From BOG-933 sp037132135 (GTDB lineage: Bacteria; Pseudomonadota; Alphaproteobacteria; Azospirillales; Azospirillaceae): a stretch of 22,151 nucleotides of DNA. The notes beneath the pieces are model-generated. The model was not told where the DNA came from. It made no database searches and saw only the letters and a list, made by a program, of their open reading frames with translations. Below are positions 1-5,369 of the stretch, piece by piece. Both the position numbers and the translations under genes were made by a program. The stretch covers positions 1 to 22,151 of the forward strand of contig JBAXPR010000061.1 of NCBI GenBank assembly GCA_037132135.1, read 5' to 3'. Position 1 is the first letter of the stretch, and every line of letters starts with the position of its first letter.

Positions 1-193
1 CGAGCTGATCGGCCGCGACCGTGATCACTATCAGGAGATCGCCGTGGCGCTGGCCTCGGATACCGCACGCGTAGCGGTTTTGCGCAATGACCTCCGATCA
101 CGCATGATCGCGTCGCCGCTCTGCGACGCTCCGGCCTTCGCCCGCAAATTGGAAGGCGTATATCGTGAGTTGTTTGCACGAGTACAAAGTTAG
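1..193 (+). CDS. C-terminal fragment of a SPINDLY/O-GlcNAc-transferase-like glycosyltransferase
   Basis: An open frame enters from the left edge (first full codon at position 2) and stops with TAG at 191-193, leaving 63 residues. The fragment contains LIGRDRDHYQEIAVALASD, then a basic LRNDLRSRM stretch and SPLCDAPAFARKLEGVYREL. This is the usual ending of bacterial TPR-containing proteins with an OGT/SPINDLY catalytic domain: 'L..rd.d.Y..iA..LA.D...L..lR..lr......SpL.D...far.lE.aYr.m'. These enzymes transfer sugar to protein Ser/Thr, and in motile bacteria some of them modify flagellin. The TPR repeats and the catalytic core lie outside the window, so substrate and activity cannot be judged. 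It is the only gene at this end on the plus strand. Confidence 0.72.
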   Translation, partial: ELIGRDRDHYQEIAVALASDTARVAVLRNDLRSRMIASPLCDAPAFARKLEGVYRELFARVQS

Positions 194-307
194 GCGATAC
201 CGCAAGCTTGTTGGGGACTCATCAGAAGTGTTTTGACATTTCTTGTTTTTTTATCAATGAGATCGCAGTGGCCGCCCGGAAGAAAACTCATGTAGATTTC
301 AAGTAAC

Positions 308-333
308 AAAAAAGCAGCCCCGCACGGCTGCTT
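308..333 (-). terminator. Rho-independent terminator, minus-strand orientation
   Basis: Perfect 8-bp stem AAGCAGCC (312-319) / GGCTGCTT (326-333) with a 6-base loop. Read on the minus strand, the stem runs straight into a T-tract (the six A's at 308-313), then GTTAC, which is the canonical arrangement. Read on the plus strand it is followed by CTGGGTTGTT, a much poorer U-tract. It therefore mainly ends a minus-strand transcript, although it may also stop read-through from the glycosyltransferase. The sigma-54 regulator has its own terminator-like hairpin at 766-790, so this one probably serves something transcribed between about 335 and 760. Confidence 0.75.
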
Positions 334-377
334 CTGGGTTGTTATGTACGGTTTTTATTACACTACTAAGAAGTGCG

Positions 378-437
378 TTATTTATCCAATAAATTCAATA
401 AGTTAGCCTCCACCATGAACAAAAGATACTTTTTCAT
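378..437 (-). CDS. Candidate 19-residue small protein
   Basis: ATG at 437-435 is preceded by a perfect Shine-Dalgarno core GGAGG (447-443) five bases upstream. The frame encodes MKKYLLFMVEANLLNLLDK and stops with TAA at 380-378. An in-frame ATG four codons upstream would give a 23-residue version. The terminator at 333-308 lies 45 bases downstream in the same orientation, so leader, tiny ORF and terminator are all in place. The peptide has a basic N-terminus followed by hydrophobic leucine-rich stretches, but it is too short to assign to any family. It could be a real small protein, a leader peptide, or chance inside a small RNA. Confidence is low because one good ribosome-binding site is not proof. 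Confidence 0.3.
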   Translation of the reverse strand: MKKYLLFMVEANLLNLLDK

Positions 438-765
438 TGTAGCCTCCATCCTGGCAGAGAAATTTGAGCTCGTGTGTTTTCCAAGCTTGAAGAGAGGTAA
501 CCAGCCCCGGCCGAAAGTTCAAAGGACAATGTGCAAACATGCCTGACTCCAAGGCATTGTGTTGCCCAACAAGCACACACTGGCCCCGGCCGGGACCGGG
601 AAAACCCGGAAAACACAGTGTAATATCAGGATGATAGAGAAATTATTCGCCTCGGGGGCCGTGGCGCCGGCCCAGACCGCCCGGCCACCAGAGCGCCCGC
701 CGGCCGCCCCCCAGTCCGGGGCTATCCGGTAATCTTTCAAGCGCAGACCACGGATTGAGTCGGCG

Positions 766-790
766 AAAAGCCCCGGTCAGCGCCGGGCTT
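766..790 (-). terminator. Terminator-like hairpin overlapping the stop of the sigma-54 regulator
   Basis: On the minus strand AAGCCCGG (790-783) pairs with CCGGGGCTT (776-768, one bulged base) around a 6-base loop that contains the TGA stop codon. TTTT then follows, running into CGCC. The stem is GC-rich with a short U-tract, which is reasonable for an intrinsic terminator of the response-regulator gene. Confidence 0.45.
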
Positions 791-2219
791 CCGCCTTCCA
801 CTGCTGGAGCTTGCGATAAATGGTCGAGGGGCTGATTTCCAGCAGGGTGGCGGCCTTGGGCACGTCGTCGTCGCACTGGCGCAAGGCCAGCTGGATCAGT
901 TCCTTTTCCACCAGCCACAACGGCCGGATGGTCACCGCCTCGGGAACGCCGGCCGCGGCGGCGGCCGGATGGCGGCCGGGCGGGGTGGCCGGGGCGGCGG
1001 CCGGCACCGGCGCAGGCGCGCCTTTTCTCTCGTCGACCCGCGACTTCAGCGGTTCGGGCAGCATGCGCGGCTCGACCAGCTGGCCATCGTGAAGCACCAC
1101 GATGTTGCGCACCACGTTCTGAAGCTGGCGAACATTGCCCGGCCAGTCATAGTCCCGGATCACAGCGTCGACTTCGGGAGAGAAGCCGATGAACGAGCGC
1201 CCTTCCTCGGCCGAATACTCCTTGAGGAAGTGGCGGGCGATCAGCACCGGATCGTCCTCGCGGTCGCGCAGCGCCGGCAGATGCAGCGGCACCACGTGCA
1301 GGCGGTAATAGAGGTCCTCGCGAAAGCGCCCGGCCTCGACCTCGGCCAGGGGATCGCGGTTGGTGGCGCAGACGAAGCGGACGTCGACCTTCTCGGTCCT
1401 GGAGCCGCCGACCGCCTGGACGGTGCCAGTCTGAATGAAGCGCAGCAGCTTGACCTGAATGTCGAGCGGCATCTCGCACAGCTCGTCCAAAAAGAGGGTG
1501 CCGCCGTCGGCGCTGGTGGCGGCACCGGCCCGGTCGGCGGTAGCGCCGGTGAACGCGCCCTTGACGTGGCCGAAAATCTCGCTTTCCAGCAGGTCTTTCG
1601 GAATCGCGGCGCAATTGAGGGCGATGAAGGGATGGTTGCGCCGGGGGCTGGCGCGATGGATGGCGTCGGCCGCCAGTTCCTTGCCGGTGCCCGATTCGCC
1701 GGTGATGAAGACGCTGGCCTTGCTCGCCGCCACGCTCTCGATGGTGCGGTAGACCGCCTGCATTTCGGTGCTGGCGCCGATGAAGTCGTAGAAGCGGTCG
1801 CGGTCGAGATTCTTGCGGTAGACCTCGACGATCCGGGTCAGCTTCTTGCGCTCGAGGGCGTTGCGCAGGGTGACGTTGAGCCGGGCGGCGTTGAACGGCT
1901 TGACGATGAAATCGAACGCGCCCTGGCGCATGGCGTCGACCGCGGTGTTGACCGAGCCATGGGCCGTGATCACCACCACCGAGGTGTCGGGTGCCTGCTC
2001 GCGAAAATGACGCAGGATGTCGAGTCCGTCCATATCGGGCAGCTTGAGATCAAGCACCACCGCGTCGGGCACCGCCAGTTCCAGCGCCGCCAGCGCCGCC
2101 TGCCCGGTCTCGACGTGAATGACGTGATACGACTCGGCGCGCATGTACTCGATGTAGACCCGGGCCAGCGGCACCGTATCTTCGATCAGGAGTATGTTCT
2201 TGGTCTCTGCGCCGGCCAT
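777..2219 (-). CDS. LuxO-like sigma-54-dependent response regulator
   Basis: 480 residues in the full NtrC/LuxO layout. The receiver domain (about 7-120) has acidic E13/D14, phospho-acceptor D57 in VVLDLKLPDMDG, T85 and K107. The AAA+ domain (about 147-375) has Walker A GESGTGKE (174-181), the sigma-54 contact loop GAFTGA (221-226), Walker B GGTLFLDEL (239-247) and the DWPGNVRQLQN sensor region. An Ala/Pro-rich linker spans 398-428. A Fis-type helix-turn-helix (about 434-475) carries VPKAATLLEISPSTIYRK, which resembles the LuxO subgroup. By family knowledge, phosphorylation drives oligomerisation and ATP-dependent opening of sigma-54 promoters. GGAAG sits 5 bases before the ATG. No histidine kinase or phosphotransfer protein lies beside it. 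The best sigma-54 promoter in the window (11396-11411, before flgE) is a possible but unproven target. Confidence 0.92.
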   Translation of the reverse strand: MAGAETKNILLIEDTVPLARVYIEYMRAESYHVIHVETGQAALAALELAVPDAVVLDLKLPDMDGLDILRHFREQAPDTSVVVITAHGSVNTAVDAMRQGAFDFIVKPFNAARLNVTLRNALERKKLTRIVEVYRKNLDRDRFYDFIGASTEMQAVYRTIESVAASKASVFITGESGTGKELAADAIHRASPRRNHPFIALNCAAIPKDLLESEIFGHVKGAFTGATADRAGAATSADGGTLFLDELCEMPLDIQVKLLRFIQTGTVQAVGGSRTEKVDVRFVCATNRDPLAEVEAGRFREDLYYRLHVVPLHLPALRDREDDPVLIARHFLKEYSAEEGRSFIGFSPEVDAVIRDYDWPGNVRQLQNVVRNIVVLHDGQLVEPRMLPEPLKSRVDERKGAPAPVPAAAPATPPGRHPAAAAAGVPEAVTIRPLWLVEKELIQLALRQCDDDVPKAATLLEISPSTIYRKLQQWKAEARR

Positions 2220-2220
2220 A

Positions 2221-2256
2221 CGTGCTTCCGATCTCAGGCGTGCTTTCCATCTCAGG
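2221..2256. repeat. 18-bp tandem repeat, two copies, spanning the regulator's ribosome-binding site
   Basis: CGTGCTTCCGATCTCAGG (2221-2238) is followed immediately by CGTGCTTTCCATCTCAGG (2239-2256), 16 of 18 identical. A third copy begins (CGTGC) and then diverges. On the minus strand each copy carries a GGAAG/GGAAAG purine run, so the repeat duplicates the Shine-Dalgarno of the sigma-54 regulator. Confidence 0.7.
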
Positions 2257-2308
2257 CGTGCCGGCCCCGCAGAACCCCCGAGTCCCGGCCACCGGCCCGA
2301 TCGGATTC

Positions 2309-2337
2309 ATAATAAGATATCCGGAGCCCTGCATGAA
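2309..2337 (-). promoter_or_regulatory. Possible promoter before the sigma-54 regulator
   Basis: The 121-base gap between the 99-residue gene and the regulator contains a short A/T-rich block. On the minus strand TATTAT (2314-2309) could be a -10 element, with TTCATG (2337-2332) 17 bases upstream, which matches only three of six bases of TTGACA. The -35 overlaps the end of the gene's downstream flank. Weak evidence. Confidence 0.25.
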
Positions 2338-2340
2338 CTT

Positions 2341-2640
2341 CTAAATACGGCGGGCGTTTTCGAGCAGCGCCACCGCCACGCTCCGGTGACCGGCCAGAGT
2401 CAGCGTCAGGCGGGAAAGCCAGGAATCAGCCGGCAGCGCCGCCGCGGTCAGCCGGCGGCGCCGCCCCGCCGCCCCGGTACGCGCCGCCGCCGCCAACCGC
2501 TGATGGAGCGCGTGCAGGCCGCCGATCCGCCAGCGCAGAGACTCGGACGCCCCCGGCAGTTCGCAGGACGGCACCGGTCCGTCATACCGGCGCTCCAGCG
2601 CGGCGAGACGGACGAGGCGGTCGGGCGGGCTCGGCACCAT
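2341..2640 (-). CDS. Small hypothetical protein, 99 residues
   Basis: The frame starts ATG (2640-2638) and ends TAG. Nearly every codon ends in G or C, like the neighbouring genes, and it fills the gap between two same-strand genes, so I take it as real. The opening, SPPDRLVRLAALERRYDGPVP, looks like a short amphipathic helix; the middle is rich in Arg and Ala. There is no signal peptide, transmembrane segment or cysteine/histidine motif. GGAG lies about 11 bases upstream of the start, rather far. It sits 54 bases after the metallo-beta-lactamase-fold gene and may share its transcript. I do not recognise a family and assign no function. Confidence 0.5.
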   Translation of the reverse strand: MVPSPPDRLVRLAALERRYDGPVPSCELPGASESLRWRIGGLHALHQRLAAAARTGAAGRRRRLTAAALPADSWLSRLTLTLAGHRSVAVALLENARRI

Positions 2641-2664
2641 GGGCGGGCGACTCCGGAACGGGAA

Positions 2665-2696
2665 GACGGTTGATATAGGACAGTAGTCCTGCCGTC
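2665..2696 (-). other. Nested hairpin between two minus-strand genes
   Basis: AGGAC-AGTA-GTCCT (2677-2690) is a perfect 5-bp hairpin enclosed by GACGG (2665-2669) / CCGTC (2692-2696). It overlaps the stop codon of the hydrolase gene. There is no T-tract, so it is more likely an mRNA processing or stability element, or a weak terminator, than a full stop. Confidence 0.3.
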
Positions 2697-3372
2697 AAGT
2701 CTGGAACGAGGTGATGAAGCGCTCGACCTCGGCCCGGCCCCGGATCACCCCATAGTGACCTTCGCAGAGAATGTCGGCGCCGACCGCGAGCAGCCGTTGC
2801 AGCGAGCGCTGATAGTCCCCGGGGTCCGAAAGCAGCGCCGGGTGCAGCGGCCCGTGAACATCCTGGCCGAACAGCACGGTCCGGCCCGCCGATTCGACGA
2901 CGAAAACCTGGGAGCCCGGCGAATGGCCGGGCACATGCAGCGCCGTGATGATGCGACCGCCCAGGGTCAGCCGGGTTTCGGCCCCGGCCAACCGGCGGTC
3001 AACCCGGCAGGGCGGCATGCGGGCGCCATACCAGGTGGCGGCGCTGACCTCGCTGTCGCCCTGCTCGATGAACGGAGCATCGAGGGCGTGGGCGATCACA
3101 GTGCCGCCGAGCAGGCCGCGCAGACCGGCGGCACCGCCGGTATGGTCGAAATGGCAATGGGTCAGGAGCAGGCATTCGATCCGCTCCGGCGTCACCCCGG
3201 CCTCGCCGACGTTGCTGAGCAGACGGTCGAGGCTGCGGCCGCAGCCACTGTCGACCAGGGCGGCCCGGCCGCCGAAATCGATGAGATAGACCGCGGCATC
3301 GTCGGGCGCGGTCAGTCCGCGGCCGCCGACCTGCCAGATCTCGTCGGTGATCGGCTCCGCCCGGGGAGTCAT
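2695..3372 (-). CDS. Metallo-beta-lactamase-fold hydrolase
   Basis: 225 residues with the complete metal-binding set of the fold: HCHFDH (72-77; H72, H74, D76, H77), HVPGHSPGS (H150), GQDVHG (D171) and CEGHYG (H206). The N-terminal strand pattern with VDSG (about 40-43) is also typical. These residues bind two metal ions, usually zinc, that activate water. The HxHxDH and GHSPGS spacing resembles glyoxalase II-like or lactonase-like members, but the substrate cannot be read from sequence. No signal peptide is visible, so it is probably cytoplasmic. The start ATG follows an AGGCGG purine run. It lies between the S24 repressor (54 bases upstream, same strand) and the 99-residue gene, which suggests co-transcription. 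Confidence 0.88.
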   Translation of the reverse strand: MTPRAEPITDEIWQVGGRGLTAPDDAAVYLIDFGGRAALVDSGCGRSLDRLLSNVGEAGVTPERIECLLLTHCHFDHTGGAAGLRGLLGGTVIAHALDAPFIEQGDSEVSAATWYGARMPPCRVDRRLAGAETRLTLGGRIITALHVPGHSPGSQVFVVESAGRTVLFGQDVHGPLHPALLSDPGDYQRSLQRLLAVGADILCEGHYGVIRGRAEVERFITSFQT

Positions 3373-3426
3373 GGCCGCCTGAGGTCTCCGTCCTAGCCAA
3401 GCCGCCGGTCAGGCAGGATTCCCCGC

Positions 3427-4059
3427 CTACTGGCTGGCCCAGATGATCCGCGCCATCCAGGCGACCTCGTCCTTGAGAAAGGTGCGGTCTGGGTGGGCGG
3501 GGTTAATCGATTTGAGGTCAATCCGGGTCGCGGTCTCGCGCAAGAGCTGCTTGGCCAAAACCTCGCCCGACCGGCTTTTCACCACCACCCGGTCGCCGCG
3601 GCGAACGCTGGCGGTCGGGGAAACGATCAGGCGGTCGCCGTCGCGATAGGCCGGTTCCATGCTGTCGCCGCTGACCTCCAGGGCATAGGCGTGGGGATCG
3701 CCGAGGTTGGGAAACAGCAATTCGTCCCAGCCGCTGCCCGCCGGATAGCCGGCATCGTCGAAATATCCCGAGTCGCCGGCCTGGGCGTAACCGATCACCG
3801 GCACCCGCTGCACCGCGCCGTGCCCCTGGGTCTCGCCGATCAGCCCGACGAAATCGCCGAGCGAGGTCCCGGTCGCCTCCAGAATCTTGGCGATGCTCTC
3901 GGTCGACGGCCAGCGCAGCTTGCCGTCGTCGTTGGACCGCTTGGAGCGGTTGAAGGTGGTGGGATCGAGACCGGCGTGTTTCGCCAGCCCCGACGCCGAC
4001 AGGCTCTTGGCCGCTGCCAGGCGGTCGATGGCCCGCCAGATGTCTCCGTGCTTCAGCAT
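3427..4059 (-). CDS. XRE-family regulator with S24 (LexA/CI-type) self-cleavage domain
   Basis: 210 residues. The N-terminal helix-turn-helix (about 6-70) contains LSASGLAKHAGLDPTTFNRSKR. The C-terminal S24 peptidase domain (about 86-205) has the cleavage dipeptide A94-G95 in YAQAGDSGYF, nucleophile S133 in VSGDSMEPAYRDGD and general base K170 in EVLAKQL. All three elements needed for RecA*-stimulated or spontaneous autocleavage are present, so an inducible DNA-binding repressor is the likely role. It is divergent from the podoviral head cluster at 4188-7963, so that 128-base gap is the natural place for an operator. Close relatives also occur as ordinary chromosomal regulators in alphaproteobacteria, so phage origin is not certain. 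The ribosome-binding site is weak. Confidence 0.88.
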   Translation of the reverse strand: MLKHGDIWRAIDRLAAAKSLSASGLAKHAGLDPTTFNRSKRSNDDGKLRWPSTESIAKILEATGTSLGDFVGLIGETQGHGAVQRVPVIGYAQAGDSGYFDDAGYPAGSGWDELLFPNLGDPHAYALEVSGDSMEPAYRDGDRLIVSPTASVRRGDRVVVKSRSGEVLAKQLLRETATRIDLKSINPAHPDRTFLKDEVAWMARIIWASQ

Positions 4060-4187
4060 GGGAGGATTGTCTCACCACTGGCAGAAAAAGTCCCTAGGAT
4101 GATATTCATATTTTCCTTGACATAGGACCAAAGTCAGAACATGCCAGGAACAACAACCCGCCCCTCCCCCCGATGGAGCCGATCCCG
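4060..4187. promoter_or_regulatory. Divergent control region between the S24 repressor and the phage-like cluster
   Basis: This is the only A/T-rich stretch in the neighbourhood. It contains the interrupted palindrome ATGATATTCAT (4099-4109), a good -35-like TTGACA (4117-4122) on the plus strand, and two related blocks, GTCCCTAGGATG and (minus strand) GTCCTATG, on either side of it. No convincing -10 follows the TTGACA. The arrangement fits an operator/promoter shared by a repressor and its target, but this is inferred from position and composition. Confidence 0.4.
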
Positions 4188-4553
4188 ATGGCCCGAGAGC
4201 GTATCAGTCCCCGTCCCGCCAGCGCCGTCCCCGGCCAGCCCTTCGACTCCTCCGAGGAGGCTTGGTTCTGGTTCGTCCAGGCTCACGACGCCCGCGCCGC
4301 CGGCGCCCGGGTCACCGCCGGCCAGGGGCTGGTGCCGCGGCCGTGCGAGCCGGTGGATGTGCTGCGCGTGGTCGACCGCCTCTACCGCCAGCGCCGGCTG
4401 GTGCGCGACCATCTCGCGGTGCTGGTTCATTACGGCCGCCGGCTGATGGCGCCGGATCCGGCCCGGCGGCTGGAACAGCGCGCCTCCGGCCTTTGGGCCG
4501 AGGCCTTCGCCGCCCTGACTCCGGCCCTGCGCACCAAAGGGATCGTGGCGTGA
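4188..4553 (+). CDS. Small conserved-type protein of the phage-like cluster
   Basis: 121 residues from ATG 4188, which has GGAG (4175-4178) 9 bases upstream. An in-frame ATG at 4173 would add five residues and has no visible ribosome-binding site. The sequence opens FDSSEEAWFWFVQAHDARAAG, then LVPRPCEPVDVLRVVDRLYRQ and YGRRLMAPDP, and ends LRTKGIVA. It looks like a compact helical protein. From memory, the same pattern (EEAWFW ... VPRPCEP.D ... LYR.RR ... PPDP ... KGIV) occurs in a family of uncharacterised alphaproteobacterial proteins, often beside phage genes. It is the first gene of the cluster and overlaps the next by 4 bases, so the two are translationally coupled. The function is unknown. 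Confidence 0.72.
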   Translation: MARERISPRPASAVPGQPFDSSEEAWFWFVQAHDARAAGARVTAGQGLVPRPCEPVDVLRVVDRLYRQRRLVRDHLAVLVHYGRRLMAPDPARRLEQRASGLWAEAFAALTPALRTKGIVA

Positions 4554-5005
4554 GCGGCCCCGACGCCTGCGCCGCCGCCGCCGGCCCGAGTCCCCGGGCC
4601 TGGGTGGTGTTCTGCGACGGCACCGAACTGGCCTGGCTGCGGCTGCTGCGGCCCGGCTTTCGCCACTGCTTCGTCATGCTCCACGACGGCGAGCGCTGGA
4701 TCGCCATCGACCCCCTGGCGGCCTTGCTCGAGGTGACGGTGCCGCCGGTCGCCGCCGACTTCGATCTGCCCGGCTGGTTCGCCGGCCGCGGTCACGCCGT
4801 GGTCGCGGCGCCGATCCGGCGGGCGCTGGGTCGGCCGGCGCCCTGGGCGCCGTTCACCTGCGTCGAGACCTGCAAGCGGGTGCTCGGACTCCGCGATCGC
4901 CTCGTGCTCACCCCCTGGCAGCTTTACCGCCGCCTCACCGGCGCCGCTGCCGAGTCGCCGCCCGCGGTCCGGGCCACCGCCCGCGCCGTCGCCCTCTGCC
5001 CCTGA
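4550..5005 (+). CDS. Hypothetical phage-cluster protein, possible permuted NlpC/P60-type (papain-like) fold
   Basis: 151 residues. The start is GTG at 4550, overlapping the upstream TGA in a GTGA junction; the open frame reaches further upstream but only as a shadow of the previous gene. The core reads AWVVFCDGTELAWLRLLRPGFRHCFVMLHDGERWIAIDPL, then a central FDLPGWF, then APWAPFTCVETCKRVLGL and a C-terminal LTPWQLYRRL. A His in 'FRHCFVML' before a Cys in 'FTCVETCKRVLG' is the order seen in permuted papain-like (NlpC/P60, YiiX/LRAT-type) enzymes, so a cysteine peptidase or amidase fold is possible. That assignment is inference; the known part is only that such proteins recur beside podovirus-like head genes in alphaproteobacteria, which I recall rather than verified. 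Confidence 0.65.
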   Translation: MSGPDACAAAAGPSPRAWVVFCDGTELAWLRLLRPGFRHCFVMLHDGERWIAIDPLAALLEVTVPPVAADFDLPGWFAGRGHAVVAAPIRRALGRPAPWAPFTCVETCKRVLGLRDRLVLTPWQLYRRLTGAAAESPPAVRATARAVALCP

Positions 5006-5020
5006 TCCCGGAGTTTGGCC

Positions 5021-5362
5021 ATGTCCAGCCTGTTTTCCACCCCCAAACGTCCCGACCCGGCGCCGATCGCCGTGATCGAAGTGCCGCCGCCGCCGCCGGC
5101 GCCGCTGCCCCCGGCGCCGCCGGTGCCGCTGCCCACCCCGACCATCGTGCCGGTGCCGCTGCCCACGCCCGTGACCGACCCCGGGCTCGCGGTCAGCCTC
5201 GACCCGGCGCTGGCGGAGGAAAACGCGCTCGCGAAGCGCGGCCGCGGCATCCAGGGCACGATCACGACCTCGCTGGTCGGGGTGCCGGCGGCGGCGCTGG
5301 CCGGGGCCGATTTCGGCGTCAACTCGCTGCTGCCCAAGCGCAAAACCCTGCTCGGGGAGTGA
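5021..5362 (+). CDS. Proline-rich small phage protein preceding the portal gene
   Basis: 113 residues from ATG 5021, with GGAG (5010-5013) 7 bases upstream; a TTG two codons earlier is less likely. Residues about 20-55 are almost pure Pro/Ala/Val/Leu (PPPPPAPLPPAPPVPLPTP), clearly low complexity. After it comes a short charged segment and the ending RGRGIQGTITTSLVG ... LLPKRKTLLGE. The 'GR..Ti.Tg..G ... kkTLLG' ending is common in small proteins encoded just before the portal in podoviruses and related phages, where a C-terminal TLLG tail is conserved. The role is unknown. The gene ends 7 bases before the portal start. Confidence 0.65.
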   Translation: MSSLFSTPKRPDPAPIAVIEVPPPPPAPLPPAPPVPLPTPTIVPVPLPTPVTDPGLAVSLDPALAEENALAKRGRGIQGTITTSLVGVPAAALAGADFGVNSLLPKRKTLLGE

Positions 5363-5369
5363 TCCGTCC

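Larger units (their letters stand above)
194..765. other. A+T-rich intergenic region, no conventional gene
   Basis: About 570 bases lie between the glycosyltransferase end and the sigma-54 regulator end. The left part (194-480) is clearly richer in A/T than the flanking coding DNA; the right part (640-765) returns to high G+C. No ORF of normal length has plausible codon use. It holds a strong hairpin terminator at 308-333, a 19-codon minus-strand ORF at 378-437, a short CCGGG-AAAA-CCCGG hairpin near 595-608, and the 10-mer GCCCCGGCCG twice (near 503 and 581). The 9-mer TGGAGGCTA occurs twice on the minus strand about 32 bases apart. No convincing promoter was found. Confidence 0.6.

Noticed and set aside
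451..467. Possible plus-strand sigma-54 site TGGCAGAGAAATTTGAG
   Set aside because: It has the -24 half, but the invariant GC at -12 is absent.
416..547. 43-codon plus-strand frame starting MNKRYFF
   Set aside because: No ribosome-binding site and mixed codon use; its start is antisense to the better supported minus-strand small ORF.
558..575. Possible minus-strand sigma-54 site TGGGCAACACAATGC
   Set aside because: GG and GC are 10 bases apart but almost nothing else fits the consensus.
969..2312. Long plus-strand open frame opposite the sigma-54 regulator
   Set aside because: It is the antisense shadow of a gene whose receiver, AAA+ and Fis motifs are unmistakable; its own translation has no recognisable domain. 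Long opposite-strand frames are common in G+C-rich DNA.
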